DNA of 64,000 bases, from NCBI RefSeq assembly GCF_020360975.1, contig NW_025408676.1:1674001-1738000 (forward strand), in the 5' to 3' direction. Shown piece after piece: positions 45,868 to 57,432 of this stretch. This DNA comes from Hirsutella rhossiliensis. Lineage: Eukaryota > Ascomycota > Sordariomycetes > Hypocreales > Ophiocordycipitaceae. The notes beneath the pieces were generated by a model. The model worked only from the letters and a program-made list of their open reading frames with translations. It was not told the DNA's origin and ran no database searches. The stretch's first letter is position 1. Each line of letters starts with the position of its first letter. The translations under genes and the position numbers were made by a program.

Positions 45868-47929
45868 CTAGGAGATCGCCTTGATGTCCCAAGGCTTGAT
45901 GACCCAAGCCAGTGCCTGTGACCTCGCAACCTCCTTAGCCAAGAATTTTCTTCCCCTCGCAATTGTCAGGTATCTCTGAGCATTTTTGAGCCATTCCTGC
46001 AGTTCGTCGAAGCTAGTGGTAGCAGTGAACGAGCGATCGCCATGTATCTTCAACACTCGTGGAAACCGTAGAGTATAGTACCGTGCATTTGCGGGCTTGT
46101 CGAGGCCAGATCCCACGAGTTCTACTATAAATGGATGCTGAAATAACGCCTTTGGGCGTAGTCCACGGTCGGGGTCCAAGACCACGTCAAAATTTGGCGT
46201 GGACTCAATGAAGGGTATTTGTGTGAAATATCCATGTCGGTTGAGATATTGCATATGGTCTTTCGGGATGCCATGTTTGTCGATGATGTCGATGATGCGA
46301 AGTCTTGGCTTAGAATTATAACGGCAGACCTCATCTTTATTTTCCATGCATCCGATAAAAAACGACGTCCACCAGAGCTTGCCAATTCCAATCTCTTGTT
46401 CGTCCTCCGCGCTATGGTTGCCACCGACAATAGTGAAGTCGGCAGAGTCACCGAGGCCTGGAATGTAGTCTTTCTTGAGTTTGATGGATGACTTGTCGCA
46501 ATCGGAGGTGAAGTAAGGGTCGTTGCAACCTTTCAGCACCAGTCCCTCCCACCGTTGTGTAATGGCTCGTGCGAATAGTTCAGTGAGCCGCTCAGCAGCA
46601 TTGGCTGAGGAGAATGCAACCACTTCGCGGAACCCGACCTCGGCAAGACCAGGGATCCGGCGAACCAGAGACCGAAGTAGTCGTCGCCGCTTAGCATGGC
46701 TTTTTCTAGCGCAGACCGTGTCGTCCAGCAACAGAAGATCGTAGAACATAATCATGAGATGTTCATTCATATTGAATGGGGGGTCTTGGGCCGCTCCAAG
46801 GAGCCGTCCTGATCGTCTGACGTGTTTACGAATTTTGTGGAAGGGCTCGATTACCCTACTGTCGTCGTTCCATACCAGCAGCTCGCCCTCCAGTATGCAT
46901 TGTTTCTTGATCCTGCAGCCTGCCGTGCCAAGGTCGAGGCTTTCTCGTAACGCGCGATGAAGGCCAATGCGGTCGATGGTAGAGTCCCTCCCACTCTTGG
47001 AGAATATTTTGATGCAGGCTCCGGGTTTGCTTAAGTCAACATGAAGTTGACAGTATTCTCCATCGTATTTACGCTCCACGCTCATTAGTCTTGAGCCAGC
47101 CAAGTGGCAGCAATGCTTGATGCTCCTTGCTTTCGCATAAGCTGGCCGTTCAATCATGACTCAACCTGCGGCTGTAGGACTTTCCTCAACTCTTCCCAGG
47201 GATTTACCACGGCCTGTAGGGGTGTATTCCGGATCTCAAGTCCCCCTAGGATACTTACGGCAACTTGGATTGAATTCTGAAAACGGAGGAGATTCCACAA
47301 AAACGGATGAAATCTGCCCATCGCCAGTCTTTCTGGGACAGAGGCCGGATTGTAGTTTTGGATAGCATGCGAACCAGCCATTTGGCCTCAAAGCTGTTCA
47401 ATCTTCGGAACAAACTGATGAGCAGATCGTCCGAGCTGCTGCAGGGTTGACGGTATTTCCGCTCAGTTTCTTCTCGCAGATCAGCGGACGAGAAAGGTGA
47501 GAAGGCTGCAATCCGATCGAGCACATCGTCAAGTTCTTGCAGAGTCACTTTCGGACCCATCCTTGGTTCGCAGTCCGTTATAGCCATAACGCGCTCAACA
47601 CAAGTTGCGAAGTCCGGGCCGTTCCTGGTTTGCCATATCTGTAGCTCCTTCATTCGGGACGATCCAAGACATTGTGCTTGTTGGACAATCCTTTCGAGCT
47701 GAATTTTTGACAAGCCGAAAACTCGGTCCGGCCTGCGTTCGGGAAAGAGGCATGACAAGAATGCCACGGCTTCTGACCCTAGACGTGGGATGGCTGTATC
47801 ATGTTTGTCGAACCAGCCAACAAGACTGCGCACATCGAAGTCCTGGGTCTTCTGAATACTGAAAGACCTCGTGTGATTTCTTTCGAGTTCACTGAGGAGT
47901 TCACATAAGAGATGCAACGGAAATGGCAT
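45868..47929 (-). pseudogene. ATP-dependent DNA ligase (ligase IV-like fungal paralogue), two frameshifts
   Basis: Starts at 47,929 (MPFPLHLLCELLSELE). The DNA_ligase_A_N-like domain covers about 47,900-47,170 (PERRPDRVFGL, LLRFQNSIQVAVSIL). The adenylation domain follows: motif I ERKYDGEY with the nucleotidyl-transfer Lys at 47,068-47,070, a FYDLLLLDD block, EGLVLKG (motif IV) and IKLKKDY (motif V). The end (LRFPRVLKIH.. to 45,868) has the OB-fold region but no BRCT. Two one-base losses break the frame, one in an A-run near 47,356 and one near 47,160. If these are sequencing errors the gene would be whole. The family resembles Lig4 but is a separate fungal group; its role is probably DNA end joining. 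Confidence 0.78.
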
Positions 47930-48494
47930 ATTGGCTGAATATTTGTAGTCCAGGGCTGTTCAACCAGAGGATGGCGAATGTATGACGGAATGAGTCTTAG
48001 CACAAGCTCTGGGATGAGCGGAGGGAGTCGTAATCCAACTTATAAACGATGTCCTCCCTGCTCCATTTCCACTGCATCTATGGCCCTCGAGGCGAACTCA
48101 GACTTGTAGCATGCGGGTGGGTTGCTCCGTCTAATGACGACGTCGTGAATCTCGTCGCTGCGGCTGACAGCCCTTGCGACATAAGTACCCATTCTGCCTT
48201 ACCAAGTTATTTGTCGTGACTGGATTCGGCACCTCTAGTTCGAAGGTTAGGGTGGGACTACTGGCCTCGCAACGCAATAGCCATGAACGGCAAAACATGT
48301 TCACGGCTGGACGCTCGAATGCGACCTCCTTAGCATCCTGTGCCAACCCAAAACGGCTTCACGGCAACCGGCGCATGTATATTGTCACTTGATCTCTGCC
48401 CCAGCGCTATTTCCAGAAAGTAGTATCCCACTCGTATCTGCAACAAATGCTGCGTCTCGTTGCAAACCGTACAGTACGACTAGGCTCTAGCAGA
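47930..48494. other. Upstream region of the ligase remnant
   Basis: It carries a 71-codon minus-strand frame (48,346-48,131, with a beta-strand-like segment LTFELEVPN) that I do not recognise and would not call a gene. The promoter of the ligase remnant is expected around 47,940-48,100. Confidence 0.35.
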
Positions 48495-49156
48495 CTATTG
48501 TGATCCGTTGTACTCATACTTGACAAACCCGCCAATCCCTACACGCCTGATAGGGGTTGCAGAGCATCTCAAACATCTCGTCGTAACCGATGAGGATCCC
48601 TCTGGGCAAGTCTTCCGATGCCTTCCACCGCTTCGGCGACGCGCGCGTGGTTCGTCATCCAGCGCCTGCTCTGCGGGCCCATGAGGTGGCTGGTCTCGCT
48701 GCTGCTGCGGGTCCTGTTTGGCATGCCGTTTGCGATCCTTGGTGCTGTGGCACTCCTGACAGACGGGTTTGCTATTGGCAAGTTGAGCTTCTAAGGCGCC
48801 GAGACGGAGCTGATGTCGGCCAGCTGATTTCGAATTTCGCAGTGCTCGTTGTAGCAAAGGTCTCTGATCTTGCGGTCCGTCACAGCAAAGAGGCTGCCAC
48901 ATGTACAAGTAGTGCTCGCAGCGGCAGTTTCATTACAGCCGACATGATCGATTCCACTGTCTGCTGGCATGTGGCAGGATTTAAGTGCCTCGTTCACATA
49001 GGTAAGTTCTTCCAATTCGATGTGACCTTCGAAAACGGGATCACAACTGGAGTCGTCGACATTGTATTCGCGAATATATTTCGGCCCGGATTGACCCTCT
49101 CCACCCCGGGCTGACCAGCCGGTGAGTTTGTCGCTATTTGCTTCTTTACTTGCCAT
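48495..49156 (-). pseudogene. Unrecognised cysteine-rich hypothetical protein, decayed
   Basis: A minus-strand frame with start ATG 49,156 (MASKEANSDKLTGWS) codes about 120 residues with paired cysteines (CTCGSLF, LCYNEHC). Near 48,815 the reading continues in another frame as a coiled segment RLGALEAQLANSKPVCQECHS, and further frame changes lead to ILIGYDEMFEMLCNP near 48,545. The pieces fit one ancestral protein with spaced CxxC pairs, possibly metal-binding. I do not know the family. The 174-codon plus-strand frame over the same bases is an antisense shadow. Confidence 0.4.
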
Positions 49157-50384
49157 GGCGCTGTGGACGGGGAGAGAGTGGAGAAGGATGGAAATACGTG
49201 ACGAGGATAGTGTAGAGGTAGGATGAGGAGACGAAGACACATGGAGTCGGAATGTATGGTCTTTATAGGCAAACCCTCGCCTAAGGACATCTCGTGATCT
49301 TCTCCTACACGGATGTCGTTCCTGTGATGTCGGCGCAATGGAACTTCGCCATGTATGTGGTTAGGGCACCTCCGCCTATTTTCGTTCTCCTGCGGGTATG
49401 CGAGTCGCTGTGGGCAGCCCGGAAATGGTGTGATACGAGACGCAAATCCAGAAGCCCAAGCCATTCTCCGTCCGGCGTATCTGGCTACCATCTAGAGGCT
49501 AGCTCTAGACCGCGCCGTCACGTCGCAATTCATCGCCGAGCAGACCTTTGAGCTGGCAGCCCTCCACCCGCCGCACTGACTGCTGTCCACGACTGGCTCG
49601 CCGCCATACCGCCGTAGGCTCCGCCTAGCAAGCCTCCGGGCCGAGAGATGTACGATGAGGTGACAATGTGCTCCAATCAGAAGCGTCTGCGGCTTTGTGA
49701 AGCGGTATCAATCTGACTGATGATGGATCAGTGGATGAAGTCGTTTCCCAGACGTGGCGGCCGGTCTATGGTCCAATGGCCTGCGTGCTCCTCTGCACCC
49801 ATGCCAGTATCGAGAGATACTTGCCCCGTTAGGGCCAACAGGCGTAATGAAGAGGCGATCATTCAGTGCGAGATAGCACGTATAATGGAACTTGTAAAGG
49901 CAAATATTGCTCCCGCTGATCGGTTGGAAAGCTCTATAGCCCCGCCAGGCAGTCATTGTAACGCCTCCCATGTCTCCGCTTGTAGTGGAAACGCAGCTGG
50001 GCTCGCGCGAGGTGTCATCGTCGTTCGCCGGTGAATACAACTGCCTGACGCTTGCTGGTTTGTGCGAGGCTGTCGTCCTGTGAGAGCTTTCAAGCTTAGA
50101 TGGGGCCGTGCCCTCGGGTTGTCAGCCTGAGTATCGACACCGCTTTCGAAGTCGTCGTTATTGTCGTTGTCATTGCCTCATTTTCTGGGAAGCGATACTT
50201 CTGGCAGGGGTCGGCCAGGCAGGGGGACTCTGCTCGCAGGGACTTGGCTGGCCGCGGTTGTGATTGTGCCGCCGGTATGAGCCTTTGAACATGTGCCTTT
50301 GGACATCTAGTAGCGGCTCTATCCTATGGCGGAATAATGGTGAACTCAAGTGAGTGGTTGGCGGATGATTGGTACTGTAGGACA
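49157..50384. other. Intergenic, no supported gene
   Basis: Only short overlapping frames on both strands, none with a domain. GC-rich, with no clear repeats apart from the start of helicase copy A at about 50,385. Confidence 0.45.
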
Positions 50385-50442
50385 AAATTACCAGCTGTCG
50401 CAAAAGAGAAGTTCGGGGGAGAAGGCTGGGTACAGAAAACGC

Positions 50443-50702
50443 GGGGTGTCGCTCCTAGACCCTTCCGCTCATCATGGGTGCCTGGATTCCCGTTACCGTA
50501 CCTGCGGCCGATTCTGGCTTCACAACAGTGCAGCAAGTCCTCGTCTTGGGCGATTGACAGCATCCTAGCTTCTGGCTGCTTGGTAGTACTGAGCTGTAAG
50601 GACTGCAACCCTTCTTGGTAAGCAAAATCGACTTCACTGCAGCCAGAAAGTGAGCTGGCGCCGAGCACCAGGCAGCAGCGGAAGGGTCTAGGAGCGACAC
50701 CC
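50443..50702. repeat. MITE-like inverted-repeat segment in copy A
   Basis: About 26 bp at 50,443-50,469 (core GTGTCGCTCCTAGACCC) is perfectly inverted at 50,677-50,702, enclosing ~207 bp without coding signal. The same arrangement occurs in copy B at 58,189-58,460, so it was present before the element duplicated. It is either a MITE that inserted in the ancestor or a structural terminus of the element itself. Confidence 0.6.
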
Positions 50703-53190
50703 GAGTTTCCTCGACCAACCCGTTCCCGCCACTCGCCTCTACAACAGTTGGTGATCTAGTCATGCCAGTCCTCCGCCAACCTCTTGACTTCACCATCACT
50801 CTACCACGGCGTTGCAACAATTCTCCGCTCATAGATCAGCGTCCCGGTATAACATGGAAATATGTTCTGACGAAGATGGCGCATGGTATGACCAGTGCGT
50901 CTTTCTCCCGCCAATCCATCCGAGACTGGCCATGGACGAGCCGGTCCGCTTGGTTGGCAGTCACACCTCGACAAGATCTCTGGCCGTGTTCGCGGCCGCC
51001 CCTTAGTCTTTGGAGAACCCGCAGGTGGAAGTGGATCGTGATACTGTTGATGAGCGCTGCGGCAGTCCCTGATGTCGCCGTGATCAGCAGGCGATTCGAA
51101 AGGCTCCTCCTACTGAACAACTCGACGAATGCCTCGATGATTCGCGACTTGCCAGTCCTGCCCTCGCCACCGACGAACTGGCAGAGTTGGCCGACTTCGC
51201 CTCCGTCGTTTTGTCGCATCAAATCGAGCTGGCAGCATATGATTGGGAAAGCGATCGACTGCGTTTTGTTCAGCGTCGGCCGTGTTGCCAACTCTCTGCC
51301 CGCCAAGCCTGCATTCCCGCCTCTACGTCGTCTGCGGTCTCGTCGAAGTCGGCCATCGCCATTTCGACATCGACCTCCTCGAAGCCAGCTAAGCCGACCA
51401 TGACCCTCCGCAACGCAGCACGGCAGTCGCTTTCTCGGACCACGGTTATACTTTGTATGCCTTGGATCATCCTCTCCTCTCTTTCGAGGCACTCATCTGC
51501 TGCGACTTGGTGGCCCTGACCTGATCCTACGGTGGCAGTGCGACCCCGGAAAATACCCGCCCCTACATGCTTATCCGTCTCGCCCTTGTTCGGGTACTGT
51601 ACCACGGCGGCCTGCAGCTCGGCCGTCGAGGAAAGCGCTGCTGTTGCATCATCGCCATTGCTCCGGCGACGTGGCCGTCACCTGATTCGAGTCCAGTGCA
51701 CCTCGGACGACGTCGATCAGCTGCGTTGCGTTTCCGATGCTGTTTGGACTGATACGTCGCTGTTGATTCTGCGCCCGCCTCGTCCGTCCCGCCCTTCCAC
51801 GTGTGCGACCGTCGGATAGGCATCTCCGGATGAGGATGCCCATTGCTTAGCGTCGCGTTTTGCGTCTTCGGCTGATCGTCGAACCAGCCGCACGATATCG
51901 GCACGATGTCGTCGAGACATGATATTCTCGGAGCCAGCGCCTCTAGCGCCCGCGCCCAGATGCTGTTGATGTCGCCCATTTCTTCGCACATGAAAGACTC
52001 CCATGGTACAAATAGCACAAAGTGCTGCACGGTTGCCCTTTCAAAGGTGGAAAAAAATTAGCGTCTCCCATATCCTCCGGCGAATCGGTTTCGCGCAAAC
52101 CTCCGATGACACGAGTCCTCGTCGTGGGCAAAGTCTTGCTCAGGTAGCCGTCAAGGCAAACGGTGGCCTGCTTTCCCGGCCGCCTGAGCACCTGAACCCA
52201 GCGTCTTCCTGGTGCCAGCCCATCATCGAAAGGCACCTCCCCCCTAGCCCCACAGCTCCCGTTGTTGCTGTTGCGTTTGAGTCTGACCAGCGATACGTAG
52301 TCGTACAGGCATAGGCCTCCCAGAAGATCTCCACGGTGCTGATATGCCTTGACGCGGGAGATCCTGGGGCCTGCTTCTTCGACGACGACCGACTCATCCA
52401 GGGGATCATCTGTGACCCATGCGCTACTTGTCGCAGATGCCGCAATCGTCGAAAGACGTGCCAGTACAGCTAGTACCGGTATGTGTTTAGGTACGCCTAG
52501 GCGCTGCCATTGGAAAATTCGGCTGGATATCCTAGAAGATGAGCGACGACCTCGACCTGCGACAGGGGACGCTCCGTGAACATACGGTTCGTCACCCTCA
52601 TCAAGAACTGTATGGTCCGATCCGTGCTCCATGGGGTGTATATTGCATGTCACCATCTCGTCTGCCGGTTCGGTTCGGCCGACGCAAGCACTAGATCAAT
52701 CGTGCTTTCCGGTCTTGGCCCTGCCACGTCTTGGTGCCTCGCGGCAGGCTGCAGAGCCCACAGTCATTCATCAGGTCGATGATCGGCTGCGCTTCCCTTG
52801 TTTTCTTGTTGCTACCTCATCGCCTCCCAGAGCAGATCGTGGCGATTAAAGTCCCCGCGACGACGTCCAGTTCCACCACGGAAGCCCACCACTAATCCAT
52901 GCAGTTCTCTTACCGCTCTCGATAGCACCTCGCTCTTCTACTCTACGTATACCGACACTACCATCAGATCTCGGTCCGGTAGCCGAAGGATTACCGCCGT
53001 CAAATCCGCTGACTGCGTTACCGCTTGCTCCGCCTCGAGGTCACTCCGCACCCAGAGCATGCTCCGGATCGGCCAGCCGGTCTCGTGTATCGTCGTCAGT
53101 ATCATTGTCACCCAACTGCTGTGGCTTATTGAGCTCGTAATTACCCTGTCGTTTATCCTCCTTGCGTACGGAATCCTGCGCGGCACCATG

Positions 53191-53262
53191 AACGGCAGTA
53201 TGAGCGACAGTAACGGCAGTATGAGCGACAGTAACGGCAGTATGAGCGACAGTATGAGCGAC
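53191..53262. repeat. 21 bp tandem repeat, 3.4 units
   Basis: Three perfect 21 bp units (53,191-53,211, 53,212-53,232, 53,233-53,253) plus a 9 bp partial unit. It lies at the upstream end of the endonuclease region of copy A and is absent from copy B. Confidence 0.9.
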
Positions 53263-53290
53263 TCTACCGCCGGTGACGGCATCTTGTGCT

Positions 53291-54458
53291 CGATGTCGGA
53301 CCAAAAGGGATAAATATCATCAGTAAAGACGGCGGTATAGTGCTGGAGATCTTAACATTAGATCTCAACTACCGTGGCTTCAAGGTCACGCGTCATTTTC
53401 ACTGGGTCTAACCAGACAGAGAAATATGGTTTTGGATGCTATACGCCAAGCTAGACCTACGAGGGAGCACGAGCCGACAACTCCACAGGCTAAAAATCTC
53501 GAAGCTAGTAGCCTCGAGAAGACTTTGAGAAAGATATCTAGAGTGTTTGAGCGCAAGGAGCAGAGTTGGTGTTGAAGGATCAGAGATTTCAGGCCTCGGC
53601 GGCTACGCTGCATCGCATGAGGCCAAGGAAGGAAAGAATGATCCCCAATCCTAATACTATGTTCATAAACCTCCGATATATATTAGGAATGTCTATATGC
53701 TTCCACAGGGCGATGAAGAGGTGCTATATGCGATTGAAGGTGCATTTGGTCAGGTTGAAGAGGAGGAGGGGGGAGGGTAAAGCCACCTGATTCGTCGCCT
53801 TCTTACACATGGGCGGAGACAGACCAGAAACCCAACAGTCCACGGCAATTAAACATTGAAAGCACTACAGAGTAGTATTTCTTTTATAATTTATTATGGG
53901 CTAAGAGCTTCAATTCAATTGATATAGTTTGTATGGTAACAGGCGATGGGTGGGGCATGGTAGGCCCGGTCGCCCTCGCTAAGCAGGCGCCGAGGGTGGG
54001 TCCGAGTACTCTTCGGCTACACGAAGAATATATATCGAGCACGAATCTGTCATTGGGAAGATGCCACGTGATCACGGCGTAACAGTCACATCCACAGTCG
54101 ACGAGAGTGCGTATTCAGTAGCCTCTGTTGACGGGTCGACCGTTCATTGGTGGCTTGAACGCTTCCTAGTCGACCATGCCGGTCACAGCCCGTGACAGAT
54201 GGCCAGCTTAGGATGGTAGCTTAATACTACAAAGGAACCCCAAACGAGCGGCAACACTCTGGGCACAGGGAGCAAGACGTATCAGCAGATTGAACAACTG
54301 GACGCACGTATACAGGCACGCCGCCATGAACAGCAACACTGCATGCCTGCCTAACCAACAACCGCCTGTCAAGAAGAGATAGTCCCTTGCGTGGTCCAAA
54401 TCGACAATGATGCGGCTGGCCACGGCCTGCCCCCATAACCTCGTCCGCAAAAGTCAGT
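53291..54458. other. Intergenic, possible decayed coding traces
   Basis: No supported gene. Plus-strand 53,425-53,570 reads as a short charged helical stretch (SSLEKTLRKISRVFERKEQSW) that could be a relic of a transposase or another protein, with no recognisable family. The rest, up to the end of the azaphilone-L-like gene, shows only short frames. Confidence 0.35.
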
Positions 54459-55838
54459 TTACTTTCCCGAATAAGATCCAGGAGATTTGGGTGTATCAGA
54501 AGACTTGGGCGATAGCATGAAGCCTCGCCCGTACCTTGCCCCAAATTGGGACCTGGCCTCTGTTTTGGCACCGACATCAGGTCCAGGATATGCATTGTCT
54601 TGCGATTGAGATTCCTCCTCCTTGGGCCTTTGGATATTAAGTGTGATCATGTCCCGTGATATCTGCCGGACCGTTTCATCACGAAGGTGACCCCCTACTT
54701 GCCTGCTCCTCCATCCAAGTCCCTTGTTTTGTCCGTGAATCGTCTTTCCGTCAGTCGAAACCATGAACTGCATGGCGTCGCCTGTAGCGTAGTTGTCAAT
54801 AACGCTAATGTTTTCCTTTAAGCGCTTGTTTGCTTCAGAACAAATGCTCAAGCTTTGGCGCGCGTTTTCCCATTCTTCACGCAGCCTCGCAATCTCGGAA
54901 GTATCCCCCTCAGAAGCAGGCACTTTCTTTATTTTCCCCATCAAGCGATCGAACAAATCCTTCTCGTGTTGTCCCAGTTTCACGACTGTGTTGTCAAGGG
55001 TCTTCCTGCACCCATTCAGACCCTCATTGACGACCTTTTCGGGGAACGTAGCTGGCTCTTCATTTTCGGACGAGCTTCCACTGCGTTTGGTGGCCAGCTG
55101 AAATTCATCGATATGCTTCGACAGTTGGTCACAAATTTCAAGGCATCGCTGCGTGCTCAATCGCTCTTCCTGCATGGTTTGCAATTCTGGCGCGCCTGAG
55201 CCGGTCTCCGATATGGCGTCTGCGAGAAAGACACCTATTTTCTCGTCGATACTTTCGAGGTGAGCCCGGAGGTCACTGTGCGCTGTCTCGACAAGGTCTT
55301 TGTAGCTTCGAATGGTCTCGGCGGTGGCAGAGCATACGCGGCTACATTCACAGCATAAGCATTAGAGTTGTTACTGAATGGTTTATTTTATGGAGGGTGG
55401 TGGCTTGCAGACCGTGAAACGTACAGATTGGCGTCAGTGAGGGCAATAGTGATTGTCGACTTGTAGCCGGATAACAACCGCCTAAATCCGTCGATATCAT
55501 CACCCATGTACTTGAGTTTAGCCCACCCCCGAAAGGTCGTCTGAGTCCCCGGACTGCGACACGCATTTCATGAGTTCCTGATTGAACTCTGCACAGGCAT
55601 GGCCGCATCGCAGCAACGGTCGATCGAGCGCTGAGAGGTCGACAGTATGGACGGCACTGACCGTCTCCGTAAGTGGGCCTAAGACTCCGCTCAAAGCTTC
55701 AAGCTCGTCAATGAGATCGCGCACACGTTTGGGATGGTCTCGAAAACTCTGGACAGTGCTGTAAAGCGTAATGCTGGATTGGAAGGCGAACGTAGCCAGG
55801 GCCAATAGCCCGGAAGCCAGTCCTACCGGCTCGGCCAT
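54459..55838 (-). pseudogene. Azaphilone-cluster-protein-L-like N-terminal-domain protein, one frameshift
   Basis: Starts MAEPVGLASGLLALATFAFQ, the hydrophobic N-terminal domain shared by azaphilone cluster protein L-like and fungal STAND/NLR-type proteins, followed by SFRDHPKRVRDLIDELEAL and LDRPLLRCGHACAEF. A one-base change in a G-run near 55,530 shifts the frame; the alternate frame continues WAKLKYMGDDIDGFRRLLSGY. An intron at 55,342-55,424 leads to TAETIRSYKDLVETAHSDL, a long coiled-coil, and the conserved end ENISVIDNYATGDAMQF and IHGQNKGLGWRSRQVGGHL. The product (~430 residues) has no catalytic domain. Function in this family is not established. If the indel is an assembly error the gene is intact. 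Confidence 0.75.
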
Positions 55839-57419
55839 CGCGGTGGACGGCCTCAGGCATGAAGAGCGTGTAGGAAGATCGCAGGAAGGTGTAACAAATA
55901 GTTGTGGGGTGATCGCTCGTTTTATGATCTGCGAGGCGGTGCCTAGAGCTTCTTTGCCATACTTGATTGGTTCATCTCAGCCGAATGCCCCACGTGACCT
56001 GGCAGGTGACCTACTCCGCCCTTCCTGCTCGCGTTCCAACAACATGCTATATTACCGAGATTCTGCCTTTACGACAATAAGCGGGAACGCCAGTGCGCCA
56101 ATCAGTGGAGTTCGTGCGCCAGGGGGGTACCATGATTTGCCGCTTCTTGACTGGCTCAGCACAGAACAAGGCGAATACGTGCAAAAAACAATTCTTTGAC
56201 TTTCTGGCCAAATTTTCGAAACGGCCACTGAAATCCGAAACACCCATACCATGAAAATCGCCTCGACCGCCGTCCCCTGCCTACGGAAGTGCAGCCGCGC
56301 GCACGTTGTTGCGGGTGCGCTACGTGGCTGCAAAGATGGCGAGAACAGGCGGAAAATTCGCTCTGCTTGCGCTGGAGCCCCCAACGGGAACCTTGGTCGG
56401 CGGGTTGACCGGGGTAATTAGCGTCATGCGCCAACCCGACGTGACTTAATTCAGGGCTGCAGATATAATCGTAGGCTTTAACCGTGCCGTACCTTCCTCT
56501 CTCCACATTCTGCTCCACTTTCTTTCGTCCCATGCAGAAACCTGATTCCCCTATAAGTGCAAAATATGGTCAAGGACGAGGAAGGCAGCGGCAACAAAGA
56601 GTGAACCCGTGCCGCTTTGGTTATTCATGACTCGTGATTGGTGAGCACTATCGTTGTGTTGTTGGTCTGCTGTGCTGCTAATGCATCATCGCAGTTCGTT
56701 GTTGGGCTCCACTTTAACCTACTAGGATGCACCAGCGTACCACAGAGCGTAAGGAACGTCATCTGGACTACTCGGGGGTTCCCCTGCTAGTCAACCCCCC
56801 GAGTATGGAGGCTTCGTGCGATCGATAAGAGCTAGCGTAGGATTTTGAGAGTGACAGGTCAGTCTGCAGGTCCAGGCAGCATCCAAAACACATTGTCTGT
56901 AGATTAGTTGGTTCCCATCGACTGGAGTAACCCTACATACATTCGATGTGTAACACGTGAATGCGGCTCGCTGTGCGACTGCGGCAAAGTCGCCTCCTTT
57001 CCTCGCTCCACCTCTTATTGCGAAGCGGCAGTTGGGGCAGTATTACTCGTCCTCGCTTATCGATATGGAAGCCAAATAGCTCACGACTGTCGCCCGGTTC
57101 TAGTTCAAAATACGACATGCTCCCATGTAGACGCAGTCTTCGCCGAACAGGGAACCATGCGCCTCGTGTATGCGTATGACTCCGTTACAGTACTAGTTAC
57201 AGGGCTACAACAAACCCAAGAACCAACAACCGACCTCTAAGGCCAATCGGAGGTGTCCCGCCCCTGTAGGGCATTCACTGCCCACCTAACTATCATCCTT
57301 CAGCACGAGCGTGCATCATGAAAAGGATGTGGGGCCTGGCTGCAGCGCAATGTCTTGCAGAACAAGTGCTATTGGAAGTGGAAGCACAATGTGGCTGCAG
57401 CGTGGCAGCTCGCAGAGCG
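55839..57419. other. Intergenic, upstream of the azaphilone-L-like gene
   Basis: No supported gene; the longest frames (110-142 codons near 55,771-56,384 and 56,908-57,240) lack any recognisable domain. The proximal part should contain the divergent promoter of the minus-strand gene. A GC-rich hairpin lies at 56,768-56,804. Confidence 0.45.
56768..56804. repeat. GC-rich hairpin
   Basis: ACTCGGGGGTT pairs with AACCCCCCGAGT across a 12-13 nt loop, with one bulged C. It might be a transposon end or a cruciform. The CTAG in the loop rather than beside the stem argues against a Helitron 3' end. Confidence 0.5.
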
Positions 57420-57432
57420 ATGACATCAAAGT
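57355..57432. repeat. Dispersed ~75 bp repeat, copy 2
   Basis: Related to 41,444-41,520 in the same orientation. It abuts the endonuclease fragment that begins near 57,430. Confidence 0.5.

Larger units (their letters stand above)
50385..53290 (-). mobile_element. Endonuclease-Pif1 helicase element, copy A (degenerate)
   Basis: On the minus strand, an endonuclease/exonuclease/phosphatase-like domain comes first (GWPIRSMLWVRSDLEAEQ near 53,080; GDFNRHDLLW near 52,838; HPMEHGSDH at about 52,640-52,612). The same 237-codon frame (52,656-51,943) then runs into a Helitron-type region (YDYVSLVRLKR, WVQVLRRPGKQ, CLDGYLS). After frameshifts come LFVPWESFMCEE and the Pif1 helicase start LNKTQSIAF, GGEGRTGKSRIIEA (Walker A, 51,171-51,145, one Gly changed to Arg) and LLITATSGTAAA. 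Helicase motifs after that are lost. Copy B at 58,125 is related at roughly 85-90% by eye. Both keep CA and TG dinucleotides, so neither was RIPed. Confidence 0.72.

Noticed and set aside
48590..49114. 174-codon plus-strand frame as a gene
   Set aside because: The opposite strand gives a better protein with spaced cysteine pairs; the plus frame has no recognisable feature and no good start context.
50762..51403. 213-codon plus-strand frame as a gene
   Set aside because: Antisense to the Pif1 helicase motifs of copy A; no domain of its own.
56768..56804. Helitron 3' terminal hairpin
   Set aside because: The hairpin is strong, but CTAG lies in the loop rather than just 3' of the stem and no 5' TC terminus or Helitron body is attached.
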